From the NCBI RefSeq assembly GCF_037126465.1, contig NW_026999403.1, positions 1 to 64,000 on the forward strand: 64,000 nucleotides of DNA. The letters run 5' to 3'. Made by a program: the position numbers and the translations under genes. This DNA is from Ornithodoros turicata (Eukaryota; Arthropoda; Arachnida; Ixodida; Argasidae). Shown piece by piece: positions 23,541 through 34,832 of this stretch. A model generated the notes under the pieces. The model was not told the DNA's origin, ran no database searches, and worked only from the letters and a program-made list of their open reading frames with translations. Numbering within the stretch: the first letter of the stretch is position 1; each line of letters starts with the position of its first letter.

Positions 23541-24385
23541 TTAAAGCGACAGTCGGGACCTCCGGAGGGTATTCTGATCGCGACTGCATTCGACTGTCCT
23601 CTACTCGTATGTCATCCCCGTACAATAGAAAGGGTAAACGCTTTCCCGTTTTAGAGAAGCTGAATTAAATCCTACGGTTAACCCATGTCTCCGTGACGTC
23701 GCTGTTGTTTCCGACGTCACAATTGTGCAAGACTACACGACAACAATCGGCGCGTGGTTGAGGTGCAAAGTGAGATTTTTCGGTGAGATTGGACCCATTT
23801 GGGACTGGCGATTTGCTGTTATCGCGAACTGTGTAGCGTGTGACATTTGTTATGCAGGTGTTGCTGCTGTAACCCAGAGGGACCCGCCTGACAAACGTTT
23901 ATGCTGTGTAGGCCAAATCTGTGACGAGAACGATGTTGACACTACTTATATCTCAAAAAGGCATTGACACTGTACCGAGCTTTTATCCAGGACGATGAAT
24001 TCTGGCTATGCGCAACTGTTTTACTGAGGTTAATCGCTCGACACTGTCACATATGCAGTAACCAATCACTGCTAATAAAAGGCAGGAATGCCATGCGTAT
24101 TGAAAGTACGGGAACCAGCAACGCAGAAAGCTCAGCAGACAGCCCGCCGAGAGGAGCCGGTCCAGCCAAGCAGACGCCGCAAAGGCAGGAAAAGAACGCT
24201 CCTGGCGTCACGACTGTTCGAAGTGTGGCTTTCATTCGGGGGGACAACATGCAAGTTGAAAATTGCATTACAAATTCTCGGAGCCGAATATAAACGAAAT
24301 GTTTTGCATGTGGCTCGGAACGTTGTAAGGAGTCATCTGCTAAGGCCTATTTACTTCACATCTGGGGTCCAGACTGTCCCTTTAA
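23541..24385. mobile_element. TTAA-flanked MITE A
   Basis: The left end TTAAAGCGACAGTCGGGACC and inverted right end TTAAAGGGACAGTCTGGACC are imperfect TIRs; the element begins and ends at TTAA. A TTAA target is characteristic of piggyBac-type transposition. The interior holds only unsupported open frames (e.g. 24,088-24,537), so I call it non-coding. Confidence 0.6.
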
Positions 24386-26076
24386 AGGGTGACTTTTCTC
24401 GTTTTTCCAGAAAGGGACTTCCGGCATACTCTCAATATCCGGCATCTGTTCTTGCCGTGTGTTCCGTCGAATCGCAGTTTACGCCATCATTTCGCGTGGC
24501 ATTTTCAATACCGTGGTCAGTGGTCCATGAGGAATAAAATTACACGTTACTTTCAAAATCAACTGCAACGGATGCGATCGTGCCTTTATCATTGTTGTTT
24601 CCTCTGTGAACACTTCTCCGTGCCTAACACGATATTTCTTAGAAGAATATACAATCCAGCGAACTGGTAAGGAAATCTTAAGGGAATTGCGCTCTCCTTA
24701 ACATGGTGGTTCTTAGCTGTTCTTCAGTAGTCCTTATCGTACACAACGAAACTATGTTATTGGTTCCAGGGACTACTACTACTATAACGGTACACGCATT
24801 AATGGGAGCTACATCACAGAAATGAGAAACAAGTGCAAAACCTTCAGCGGTTGGACTTACGGAGGCCTTCAATACTTGTAAGAAAGTCTTTAATGCTCTT
24901 CTCCCTTCAGATCTGCGTACGTGGAAAAGTGGGGCAGATGTGAGCCTATGCTTTATTTTTAGGGCGAGATGACCTTTGTTAACGCAGTCTGTCCTGACTG
25001 CGTCTTGGAATACGGTCCAACGGTCGCAGAGCGGACTTACGAGCACTACTTTTCCTCGAATGATTTTTCTTAAGGCTCTAATGAATTTCTCAAGGAGTTC
25101 GTAAAAAAAGGACGAAAGGATAAAGGACGCGGGTCACATCGATTTCTTGGGATAATTCTTGTGAGAGAAGATGCTGGGGGGGGGGGTGCTTTAACCAGAT
25201 TGCCGTTGTTGGCCTTCACAGCTGTGGGCATCGGCACCGCTGTTGCTGTACATGATGATGAGGTGATGGAGTGAATTAGGCAGGCTCGGCGGCTGTGAGC
25301 GTCTTGTGACATAACAAATTCTGGGAAACTTGTGGTTTAACCAGTCTTAGGTGGTAACTCGTATTATAACTTTACATCGATCGCAAACTCTGCGCATGCA
25401 AACGTACGTAAATGCCGTCAATGAACATTACGTGCTTCCACGAACTTTCGAAAAGAAAAACAGAAAACTTCGTGGTTTCGGATTTTTCAAGAGCATGTGC
25501 CGTCACCGAGAGATATTGGCGTCTGTCTCCTAGCTACAGCTCTCCACTCTCCGCCTCACGTTGGAAGGGGTGCAGACTATTTGTAACCGTTAAAAATAAA
25601 CACTCAAGAATAGTCGTGTAACTACCTCCCGTTAGAAATAAAACCTCCAGAATATACGCTTAAATAAATTCACGATAAAAAATAAACCGCGTAAATGGGT
25701 ATGTCCCGTTTGAAATCATTCAAAGTAACCTTTCAAAAATAAACGCGTAAGTAGCCACTGTTAAAAATAAATCTCCCACAATACAGGCTTAAAAATGAAC
25801 GCACAAAAATAACCGCTGACATATCCACGTGTAAATAGAAACGCTAAGGAATCCACAGTTAAGAATATATCGTTGAAAATAAATCGTTTCGAAATCCCCC
25901 CAAATCCACCCTACGTTTGCTACAGTTACGTGCTATGGCCGCGAGTGAAATGGACATTCCGCTGCGAGAAATAGTACCGAAGTCGGCCAATTTCATTGGG
26001 CTTCTATCGGCATGAGTCTAAATCGTACTTCGTTACTTCGTAAATGAAACAACCGTGCTCCACTTGAACGTCCGAG
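24386..26076. other. Unassigned region with AT-rich motif repeats
   Basis: No gene recognised. 24,556-24,590 resembles the 3' end of MITE C (GGATGCGATCGTGCC versus GGATGCGATAGTCCC), so it is probably a degraded relative. 25,585-25,905 is the AT-rich micro-repeat listed separately. Confidence 0.55.
25585..25905 (+). repeat. Dispersed AAATAAACC-type micro-repeat, copy 1
   Basis: Variants of GTTAAAAATAAAC or CTTAAGAATAAAC recur every 20-30 bp over about 300 bp. Similar stretches occur at 28,655-28,830 in this orientation, and at 27,655-28,000 and 31,960-32,135 in the opposite orientation. Confidence 0.6.
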
Positions 26077-26665
26077 TAAAGGGCAACCTCCATGGAGCGA
26101 CTGTCCAGCGAAAAAACTGGGAACTTCGCTCAGCGTCGGACGCCCTGCGCGAGGCGTCGAAAATGTGATCGTCCGCCGCCGATCTTCCCAGGCGAGATAT
26201 TTTCGTCCAGCGTCTGCGATTCCGGAAGCGTGGTGGTGGTGGTGGTGATGATGAAAGGGCTCGCCGGATTCCGGAAGCGTCAACTGCAGTCTTCTCGCAA
26301 CTGGATGCTGTCGTCTGCTCACTGTTTCGCCAACTGCATCGCTAGAACGGTAGGCATTCTCTCCCAAGAAACATGTTTTCCTTTCGCAGTAGTGCATATG
26401 CATTTCGGTACATTACGGGGCGCATCTTTTCAGACAGTTGCTAGATTTAGTTGCAAAATTTGTGACATTAAATGCATTTTTTCGAGCAACTGATTTCACT
26501 AAGCTTTCACGTTGTGTTCTGGCAACAGTGACATCACAGCATGACTTCCCGATGCCGTCCGCTGGTTTTTCGTCCCATGGAGCTGGTGCCGGCGAACAAC
26601 TGGTGGCGGAACGCGCGTGGCAGTCTGCCGCGCGAACTTCGTTGCTCCATGGAGGTTGCCCTTAA
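26077..26665. mobile_element. TTAA-type MITE B
   Basis: The ends AAGGGCAACCTCCATGGAGC (from 26,079) and its inverse (ending 26,661) are perfect TIRs of about 20 bp. The right flank is TTAA, the left TAAA. A (GGT)n microsatellite lies at 26,229-26,250. No transposase. Confidence 0.65.
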
Positions 26666-27358
26666 AGCGACTATCGCGTCCGGGAACGTATGTATGATAC
26701 CGATAGGATAATGTTCGTCACCGTTTCAGAGTCAACTTTGCCAAATTTCTCTTCCGAAAACAGCTTACATATTAAGTAAACGAGTTTTAAAGGTCCGCAT
26801 TCCATCTGCAGCCAACACGATGATGACGTAAGCCAGGCACACGAATGGGAGCGCAGCGCAGGCGATTGTCTCCGAGATCGTCTGCTTGACGTTCGTATCG
26901 CATTATACTAAGTGAAAAGCCATCGGTAAATACGCTGACTTTCGCTTACCAGTGTGAGTGCAGACGTAACCATGTTACGTGAAACACAGCGTTCGACACT
27001 AATCAGAAACAACATTCCGCGGGCCGGTAACAGAGAAGACGCCGTCCCCTAGCATTCCGCCTCGCTCGCCCGCCCGCCTATCGGTCGGTTGCCAAGGCTA
27101 CCAAGGTCCCTCCGGCCGCTCCGTGATTGGTATTCCCCATGTCAAAGGGCGCGCAGTGATTGGCCTCGTCCGCGTGACGTTACCAGAGAGGGAATCCCGG
27201 AGTGCGTCGTCTGCTCTTGCGAAGTTTTATATCACACTACACAGGAACAACGCTGCCAATTCGCGTCGGGCTTTCGGCATTATTATCAGTGATGAACGCG
27301 GAGTAAAACAGCACTGCAGTTTCGGAATCGACTGGGACGGATGCGATAGTCCCTTTAA
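26662..27358. mobile_element. TTAA-flanked MITE C, sharing its TTAA with MITE B
   Basis: The left end TTAAAGCGACTATCGCGTCC and inverted right end TTAAAGGGACTATCGCATCC form imperfect TIRs, with TTAA at both ends. The left TTAA (26,662-26,665) is also the right TTAA of MITE B, so the two elements abut with one target copy between them. Confidence 0.65.
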
Positions 27359-27654
27359 AGCGAACTCAGGACACATGCAGGAACAAACGGGCACTCAACA
27401 CTATCATGCTTCCTATCGAGGCTTTGTCAAGCGAAATACCACGACACATGCATATAATGCATAGCCTTTCTGCACTAGAAAATAAAGCGTAGCCAGAACA
27501 CATACACAGAAAGAAAAAAAACATGGCAGCCATGACAATCCAGACATAGGTAGGGGGTAAGCGCCAGCAACGGCAAAACCACCTGTGTAAGTTACATCGT
27601 ACCGTTATCCTTTGCGTTGAGATACTTAAGTATTGCTCCGCTGTCGTATTCGAC

Positions 27655-28000
27655 TATATGATATATTTTGAAACAGTTTATTTGTAAGGATATATTTTTA
27701 TACAGTTCGTTTTTAACTATATATTTTTAATTGACGATTCTTTAGCGATTGTTCTTGGGCGGGAATCCTTGCGCGTTGATTCGTTATCGGGGAACTTTAC
27801 GCGGTTTATTGTGAAACAATGTTTTCTGAAAGCATTTTTCTTGGAGGATTTATTCTTAAAGATTTATTAGTGTAACCCACAGGGGAATTTTGAAACAGTT
27901 TATTTTTTAGATTTATTTGTAACCGTGTATTTTTAAGCGGTTTATTGTGTAAAGTTTTATTCTGAAGCACTTTATTGTTAATGGTGGATTTCGCGTACCC
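27655..28000 (-). repeat. Dispersed micro-repeat, copy 2
   Basis: Inverse orientation of the motif (GTTTATTTTT, CGGTTTATTG, GATTTATTC). The block TTTACGCGGTTTATTGTGAA to TTTATTAGTGTAACCC is clearly related to 32,050-32,135. Confidence 0.6.
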
Positions 28001-28654
28001 CCGTTGGAAGACTGCCAACACCTGTGGTACGGAAATCGAACTTCGAGGACTAATGTTGCCAGTCGTGGTCGGGTGGACATGACGTCGTACGTGTCAAAAC
28101 TGAAAATTAGATTAGATTAATGGTGCTTCCGCATCACATTCGGAAGCAATACTCTAGGAGAGTATTTACTGTGCGAAATACGTAGATTACTGTGGCATAT
28201 CCGGTCAGAGTGTACAATGAGAATCGGTCCGTGGTAGCACTTTAAGACCAACAAGCAATGGGCTGTACTCGTGACAGGCAATACAAGCGTTGACATGAAG
28301 TCTTTAAGTCTGTTGACGGTTCGTTTCTCAAGGTACTTGTACAGTGACAAAGTTGCAGTATAACGTAACTTTAATAGTATTGCTTTCTTTAGAGAAAAAC
28401 AAAATTAGAGAAAAATAATTCGATCGTATTTCAGTATAGTTCGCCCCCCCCCCCCGCGTTCTCTGTGCGTGTGCTATCGCTTGACCAACGTACAAATTCC
28501 AGCATGACTGGCTGACTGATGGAATGTGCAATCAGTTATGCACCAAGGAAGCGGTACACTTCGGCGGCAATGAAAGGCGCTGCATTTTCTTGGGTCGCTT
28601 CGCCTCTGGCTGAAAATAATGGACGCAGTTCTTGTCACCAGGGGGTTACCCGAA

Positions 28655-28830
28655 ATCCCCCATCAAGAATAAACCGCTTAAGAATAAAACATTCAAGATA
28701 ACCTGCTTAAAAAATACACGGTTGAAAATAAATCTCCAAAAATAAGCAGTTTAATAACTCCGTTTACAGATCACCGCTTAAGAATGCACCATTAAAATAA
28801 AATGTTTCAAAATCCCTTCATCATCCAGCA
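28655..28830 (+). repeat. Dispersed micro-repeat, copy 3
   Basis: AAGAATAAACCGCTTAAGAA and similar motifs repeated over ~170 bp, in the same orientation as copy 1. Confidence 0.6.
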
Positions 28831-29107
28831 CTGAGGCAGATTGATTACATTCTGCTTCGGGTTGGATCAGGTTATGTTAGGTTAGTTGTGTTTAAGTTGT
28901 GGTTAGTTTGGGATAGCTTAGGCTAGTTTGGCCTTGTGAGGTTAATTAAGTCCCTTGTTTGCAGTTCACCTTGTTTTGGGCAGTGCAGGCATAAGGGGGT
29001 TACGCTAATAAATCTTTAAGTCTAAATCCTAAGCGCGACTATTTCTCTAAGCGGGTTGTCCATTTCACCCGCGGCCATACCACGTGATTGTACCAACCGT
29101 AGGGTAG

Positions 29108-29700
29108 ATGTGGGGGGGGGGGACACGGCGTTGTTTGAGTTTAGCGCAGCCGAAGGTTTCCGAGCTTCAGTCGTTCCTAGGTTTAACTTCGTACTTCAGG
29201 AAGTTTTTTCCCAGCCACAGAAGCATTGCTTCTGCTTTGCACCACCCACTCATGAAGGACGTACCTTTCCAATGGGATAAAAAGCAAGAGTAAGCCAGCA
29301 AGATCTCAAGGAAGCTTTGTGCGAACCTTCTGTTCTCAAGCATTTCACGGACGATGCTCTTGCAGGAAAATGAAAACGGAGAGTTTCCGTCAGTCGCCTT
29401 TTTGAACCGCTTGAACGCAGAGGAAAACTACGCATACGTAGATTTGGAAGACCTCGCTGTGAAATGGTCTTTCGACCAGTTGCGGCCATTCCTGATAGGG
29501 AGGAAATTTCAGGTAGTCACGGACCACCATGCTTTTGTGTTGGGTCCTTCGCTACAAGAAGAGGAACCAAAGGCAGTTGAGATGGTTTTTGTGGCTTCAG
29601 GAATACGACGTGGAAGTCGTACATATATCCGGAGTCTCCCACGAAGGACCGGATTGTCTTTCGCGGACTCCGCTCCCTGCGTTTGAAGCAGAGGATTAAA
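29108..29700 (+). pseudogene. Degraded Ty3/gypsy pol fragment (RT end and RNase H)
   Basis: The first frame (29,108-29,293) carries the end of a gypsy reverse transcriptase: LQSFLGLTSYFRKFFPSH and PFQWDKKQE. After a frame break, RNase H follows at 29,354-29,560 with VLLQENENGEFPSVAFL and FLIGRKFQVVTDHHAF. A last piece, in yet another frame, reads VHISGVSHEGPDCLSRTPLP. The pieces are collinear with a normal pol, so this is a 5'- and 3'-truncated, frameshifted remnant of a family different from the complete element at 15,886. No LTR or integrase found nearby. Confidence 0.85.
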
Positions 29701-29987
29701 CCAAAGCTTGTGACCTGTGTATGAAACTTCCTGAAGACCTGTCAGTGCATGAAACTTACGCCGTCTGCTCTGTTTGGACTGATTGTTTCAAGTACAGAAC
29801 TGGATACTGCCTTCGATACAGTGGGCTTAGCATATTTGGTCCATTACAATCGGCTCGGTGCGAGTAGCCATTGGCTACTTTTTAAGTCTATTTAGTCATG
29901 ACCGATTTTATGAGGGAGGAAATTTGTTATTACTCTAGAATTCTGCTTGTCACCATCTAACGTATTCTTTAACCTATCATATTCCAG

Positions 29988-30160
29988 TTTAAGTATTTTT
30001 GGCCAGACGATGACACTCGGATCAACGTACCTAACAACCCAATCGAACATTGACAATGCTATGAAGTACACAGAGAACTGCATTAATCCACTAATGGGCC
30101 CCATGCCGCCGAAGGTTGCGTTTGTCAAATGGAATAAGGACAGAGATTTTATATATCCAG
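29988..30160 (+). CDS. Candidate internal exon A of an unknown secreted protein
   Basis: A 173-nt open segment lies between a good acceptor (ATCATATTCCAG) and a consensus donor (CCAG|GTAAGT). It reads about 57 codons, including TTQSNIDNAMKYTENCINPL and VAFVKWNKDRDFIYP. The first base completes a codon begun in the previous exon, and one base is left over at the donor. That donor phase does not fit the acceptors of exon candidates B and C, so an intermediate exon or a different gene is required. I do not recognise the family. Confidence 0.4.
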
Positions 30161-30384
30161 GTAAGTCAGGCTTCACTGTTTTTTTATTCAGAATTTATTT
30201 CTGTCCCCGGGGAAGCATTAAACGTCGGGGACTTCGTTTTCGTAAGTCGCTTTCAGAGTTTGCCACTGCGCGACTGCAAGACGAGGGGTTCTTAGTAAAG
30301 CATAAAGCATAGCCCCGGAGCAGACTTGTACAGTAACTTGAGTGGAGTATTTAAGTTACGTATCTTAAAGACTTTAAACACTTC

Positions 30385-31257
30385 TTATCTCAAACACTTC
30401 AAGTTTGAGAACAGGAAGTAGTCACTCGGTGCCAAGTCTGGACTGTAGGGTGTGGGGTGGATTTCTTCGAAGCCGCACTCCTTCAGTGCAGCCTTGGCAA
30501 CAGAAGCCGTGTGGACAGGGGCATTGTCCTGGAGCAACCGGACACCTCGACTCAACCTGCCACCCCTCCTTTCCTTGATGGCGTCTCGCAGTCGGTGCAG
30601 GAGTGAAGCACAATAAGTCGCATTCACTGTGGTGTTCCTCTCTTCGAAGTTGATGAGGAGGATCCCGTGACAATCCCAAAATATTGTTGCCATTATCTTC
30701 TTTGTGGATTGTGTGACCTTGGCTTTTCTTGGGGGTGGTTCTCCTGGTTTGCGCCATTCCATCGACTCCTTTTTCGAAAGGGGACCATAGTAGAGCACCA
30801 TAGTCTCATCCCTGTGACAATTGACTTCAATATTTCTTCTTCGTTCTGTTGACAGAGCTCCAAAAACTCTTTGGCACAGACGACGCGCTGTTGCTTTTGA
30901 ACTGACGAGGGAAGTCGTGACACCCATCTCGCACTGACCTCTTTCATGTAAAGGCCCTCGCCGATGATGCGAAAAAACGGTTGTTTTGGAAAGCCCCAGC
31001 CTTTCTGAGATTTCCTTCACCTTTAGACGCCTGTTGCTCAGCACTTCCTCCTCGACAAGAGACAAATTTTCTTGTGTCACCACTTCCACTAGACGACCAT
31101 CGCGCGGATCATCTTCAATGGACTCTCGCCCCAGTCGAAATTGCTTAGACCAGTCTTTTACCTTTGTGTGCGACGGCGAGGCTTCCCTGTACACGTTGTC
31201 CAGTCGCGCTTTAATTTCTTTAGGCGAAACTCCCTGTTTTGTCAAGAATTTTATCAA
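30385..31257 (-). pseudogene. Mariner transposase, frameshifted and C-terminally truncated
   Basis: Mariner transposases cut and paste at TA sites. The N-terminal helix-turn-helix part (MIKFLTKQGVSPKEIKARL, then LVEEEVLSNRRLKVKEIS) and the catalytic part lie in one frame, but the middle (about 30,800-30,960; SARWVSRLPSSVQKQQR and EFLELCQQNEEEILKSIVTG) is in another, so at least two frameshifts exist. The three catalytic aspartates are still present (RDETM; LLQDNAPVH; final D of SPDLAPSDYFLF, spacing D34D). The WVPHDL-type linker is altered. The C-terminus normally following SNLK is gone. It cannot encode an active enzyme. Confidence 0.9.
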
Positions 31258-31462
31258 AGCGCGGTACTCGATTTTTTTTCATTTTAACTGAAGAGTGCAC
31301 CCTGGCTGTTTGAAATGCCGCTCTCCAACCGACAAAAGCATGGAGAGGGTTGAGGGTGGTGCTCCAGCCCTCCAACAGATGGCGCCACGCGTCCTTAATC
31401 GCATTTTCAAATTCGCGCGCATTTTCTACCTCGGGCCGGAAACTTATGGAACCACCCTCGTA
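30385..31462 (-). mobile_element. Mariner element, 3'-truncated
   Basis: The 5' TIR lies at the right: on the minus strand TACGAGGGTGGTTCCATAAG begins at about 31,462 next to TA. The transposase starts about 205 bp further in. No matching TIR is seen on the left, where similarity stops soon after the DYFLF motif, so the 3' part is missing. Confidence 0.85.
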
Positions 31463-31774
31463 TATATAACAGAACACGTTTAAACGAGTTTTAAACGTTT
31501 AATCCGTGAAACGTGTTACGAAACGCGTTTCTTAAGAAAACGTTTAACATAGAGCTCTAGTGTACACCCTCCCTGCATTTTTGCAACCCCCCCCCCCCCC
31601 AGCTGGACCACCAACACGTTCTGGTAGTGAGTCCGGCGCAGCGAATTACATCATGTACTGTCAAGCTTGGGCTGTAGGCCACAGTCATGCAGATGATCGC
31701 ACCATGCATTTGTCCAAAATCATCATCAGGCTCAATGTGGATCATCAAGAACCATTTGCACCCAACTCAATCAA

Positions 31775-31950
31775 GTGAGGTATTCTGCTTTTTCCCCCGA
31801 CTTCAGGGGGAACTGTGCCGACATTCGTCAGGGAAGTCTTCGGAAAACCCAGGGAAAACCTCAGACAGCACAGCCGGTGGTAGGATTCGAACCACAGTCA
31901 GCACGACACGAAAGAGCGAGACGCCTTAACCCACTCGGCCATGCCGCTGG
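31775..31950 (-). mobile_element. tRNA-derived SINE
   Basis: The minus strand carries a tRNA-like head with A box TGGCCGAGTGGG (about 31,930-31,943) and B box GGTTCGAATCC (31,883-31,893). The spacing resembles a type II (Leu/Ser) tRNA. The tRNA-unrelated body contains GAGGTTTTCCCTGGGTTTTC and CCCCCTGAAGTCGGGGG. The long tail and lack of proper acceptor pairing argue against a functional tRNA gene. Confidence 0.75.
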
Positions 31951-31959
31951 TATATGTAT

Positions 31960-32135
31960 AAGAGTGGGGAGACAATATATTTTTCATTGTGGATTCTTGA
32001 GCGATTGTTTTTCGGCGAAGATTTCTGCTCAGTTGATTTCTTACCAGGGAATTTTACGCGGTTTGTTGTAAAACAATGTGTTTTGGAAGGAATTTTCTTA
32101 AAGGGTTTATTCTTAAAGGTTTATTAGTGTAACCT
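31960..32135 (-). repeat. Dispersed micro-repeat, copy 4
   Basis: Homologous to 27,740-27,880. Shared blocks are AGCGATTGTT, TTTACGCGGTTT, AAACAATG, GGTTTATTCTTAAAG and TTTATTAGTGTAACC. Confidence 0.6.
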
Positions 32136-32475
32136 CCCCTTTTGGGTTCCTATCTTAGGTATATGTATTTTAATTCCCCTTTCCACAAACCCTCGAGGTA
32201 CAAAATGGTGTGGCGCTGGAAATAAATCCACTGACAATAATGATAAGTATGGAACTGGAGAGTCGACAGACAAGTGCTGCGAAAAACACGATAATGCCAC
32301 AGATTACATATTGGCAAAGGGATATCACGAAACGAGTCAGCTGAGGAGTACGTATCCATATACTATGTAAGTATTAATAGCAAAGACAGAGTACCTTGCA
32401 TATCCAATGTGACACCCAAATGTGAGAATGAAAGCTGTCCTTACAGATCATGAGGTGCCGCTCATTATTTTTCAG

Positions 32476-32700
32476 AACGAACTGCTCGGATGACATAAAA
32501 CTATTCGACTGCCTCTATCAGGACAATGCCACCCTTTCCTATGAGTTCGGCCAAGTATTTTTCGACGCCGTGCATGTTCCCTGCTTTGCACACACATATC
32601 CGATCGAGTGCAACAAGTACTTATGCCACTTCTCTTATATTAGCCATTCTGATAGCGTGTACTTAGACTTATTCAGCAAAAACCAACGAGCTAGCATTTA
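32476..32700 (+). CDS. Candidate exon B of a cysteine-rich secreted protein
   Basis: After an acceptor (CTCATTATTTTTCAG) a frame of about 74 codons begins TNCSDDIKLFDCLYQDNATL and holds five cysteines and one N-glycosylation sequon (NAT). The frame ends in TAA at 32,698. Possible donors inside it that leave two bases are at 32,617 (CAA|GTACTT) and 32,659 (CGT|GTACTT); either would join in phase to exon C. The first base completes a codon left by an upstream exon. Family unknown. Confidence 0.4.
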
Positions 32701-33221
32701 ATGGGGCAATAAACAGGTATACGAGGCGCACTTAAAAAAATGCATTGCGATACGTTGACGACGTTGAACGTTTAAAAAAAATGTTGTCCCAAAAAAGTAA
32801 ATAATGGCTTCAAACCGACTGAATATTCGCTGCACTCTTTCGCCCTCATGCCCCGCCCTGCGATGCCCTGGCGACAATAACGACACGTCATTTTGACGTC
32901 GCGCATCATCAGCCATTGTGAATGCGGGGCGCTTATACATTAATTTTGTTGTAATATCGAGAAGTGTGGTCAATTCTACACATATTCCCACTTGTCAAAT
33001 CCAAGACAGCCAGTTCAAACTCTACCAAAAACCCTCAATATTCTATTTCACGTGCCCACTATGTTTTCAGCGCGGTATTCCCCGCGTGGTCACCGGGATG
33101 TTCAGCAACGGGTTCCCTCGCGAGCTTCAGCTTGTCTCAGTGGAGTCCGTCATTGGCTAGGAGAGCAAAATCTTCCCTACCTCCAGCGCCTAGAATTCGG
33201 TGCTGCTATACGTTGCTATAC
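32701..33221. other. Unassigned spacer
   Basis: No gene, tRNA or repeat recognised. Contains a short A run and frames without support. Confidence 0.5.
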
Positions 33222-33229
33222 GTTGGAAG

Positions 33230-33987
33230 CAGACTTGTGTGCCCGTTACTCGAAAAAAGTAATTTATTACCGTTGCCATTCCTTCTACGCAAAAAGTAAT
33301 TGATTATCGTTACCAATTACTCAACTCCAAATGTAATTGAGTAACGAGCAGAAAAGTAACGCGTTACTGTAGTCGTTACTGTGGTCGTTACTCTGGAGTC
33401 AGGCAAATTATACCTGTCTTTGTGTGCCTCAGAAAAGAAGAAGAAGAAAAAAAGTTCAACTGCTGAAATAACACGAAAAACAAACAAACAAACAAAAACG
33501 CCTAGGTCAAGTAGATCTGTACGTCTAGTGTACTTACCTCCAGGGAAGACGTTGTGGAAGATTGTTGAAGAGCAATGCATGGAACTTCCCTATGACTCAC
33601 TAAACCACCAAAGGTATCACAAAGGTAACACCTCACTGGTGTAGGAAGACATTGAGGAGAGAGACACTGAAATTCCTGAAGTTATTACAATGACCTCCGC
33701 TTGCTATAGTAGCACAACGGGCCAACAAAGGCTAGCGGCACAAGGGGCTTGACTTGGGGCAGAATATCTAGAAGATGAAGTAATCTCTGCTGGAAAAGTA
33801 ATCAATTACTGAGTAGTCAATTACTCAGAAAAATAATTGATTACTGGAAAAAATACTTTGACAGTAAAGTAATTTATTACAGGAAAAAATACTTTGACAG
33901 TAAAGTAATTGATTACTCGAAAAATTACTCAAAAAGTAATTGATTACAAGTAACGCAATTACTAGTAACCCGTAACGCACAAGTCTG
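33230..33987. mobile_element. hAT-like non-autonomous element, 758 bp
   Basis: The left end CAGACTTGTGTGCCCGTTAC and inverted right end CAGACTTGTGCGTTACGGGT are related TIRs. The flanks GTTGGAAG (33,222-33,229) and GTTGGAAC (33,988-33,995) are an 8-bp target duplication with one change, the hAT size. The ends are built from many GTAATTGATTAC-like motifs. No transposase remains. The short frame at 33,381-33,644 lacks support. Confidence 0.75.
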
Positions 33988-34178
33988 GTTGGAACATGGT
34001 GACGTGACCCGGTTCCAAGGATAAGGAGAGACTTACGCGGATTATGCTCTTTCAATGTCATTGCTTCGTGTTAAAGACTCGCTAGAAGCAAAAGAATTTC
34101 ATATTTGAACACTGTGAGCTACGTTCTTTCATTGTCCATAATAATCGAAGAATGTTCGTCGACCTGTTTTGTGCCCCT

Positions 34179-34832
34179 TTAAAGGACGACGGAAGCGAAA
34201 ATACGCTGCAAAGCTATTTGCCTCATATTGCGATGTGTACCAAAACAATCCGGAATTCGACTTAGATTTGCGTATATTAGTTGAAATGCCGCCACAATCG
34301 CGATATAACATTCGGCCGTGGAGCACTCTGAGCCCCTGGTGAACGTCGCCGCGCCGCCGTAGCAGACCACGGAAGTGACGCACGTTGGCTCTCCTGTTTG
34401 AGTTCCTGACTTTCATTTGGCGTTTCGGCGTACATCTAATTCCCGCCACGGGGAAAGAACGGAGACGAAGAAGCATGTACGAACCCATCTCTCATAGGAT
34501 ATATCGCCTTCAAACTGTCACGAGATTTCCGTATCGAACATCTTCAGGCGTTATTCAGAATTCGCCGTGTTTGTGCCGTTTAACCGGCAGCCGCACATGG
34601 AGCGCGAGAGATATTTGACGTCACGCGCTCCTCAGATTTTCCGGCAATGCTTGGCGCGCTCCATGGGCGATGGTGTCGGGTGGGCGGCCCAGCGCGCTCG
34701 TAATCGTCAAAAATATGCCCATCCGTACAGCGTACTTGCAAAATACTGGTGGCACCATAATTTTACATAATATTTACACCTTGTTCGGTCCCTTTTTTGC
34801 AATGGACAAATTTCGCTTCTGTTGTCCTTTAA
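34179..34832. mobile_element. TTAA-flanked MITE D, 654 bp
   Basis: The left end TTAAAGGACGACGGAAGCGA and inverted right end TTAAAGGACAACAGAAGCGA are TIRs, with TTAA at both ends. A second copy lies at 62,061-63,335. Open frames inside (e.g. minus strand 34,129-34,488) are shared only as repeat sequence. Confidence 0.8.

Larger units (their letters stand above)
27359..29099. other. Unassigned region with micro-repeats
   Basis: Holds micro-repeat copies at 27,655-28,000 and 28,655-28,830. A GTTAG/GTTTGG-rich stretch lies at about 28,855-28,950. A third trace, GGGGGTTACGCTAATAAATC (28,996), is the inverse of a motif in the other copies. No gene recognised. Confidence 0.55.

Noticed and set aside
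24088..24537. 149-codon frame
   Set aside because: It crosses the border of MITE A and has no recognisable motif.
28855..28950. Interstitial arthropod telomere repeats (TTAGG)
   Set aside because: Only two adjacent TTAGG-like units occur; the rest is a degenerate GTTAG/GTTTGG mix.
31880..31950. Functional tRNA-Leu/Ser gene
   Set aside because: Promoter boxes are present, but a SINE body follows and acceptor-stem pairing is missing.
29988..32554. Direct splice of exon A to exon B
   Set aside because: Exon A leaves one base, whereas exon B needs two; the joined frame would stop within a few codons.
34129..34488. 119-codon minus-strand frame
   Set aside because: It lies in MITE D and runs across its border; the second copy of the MITE does not keep it.
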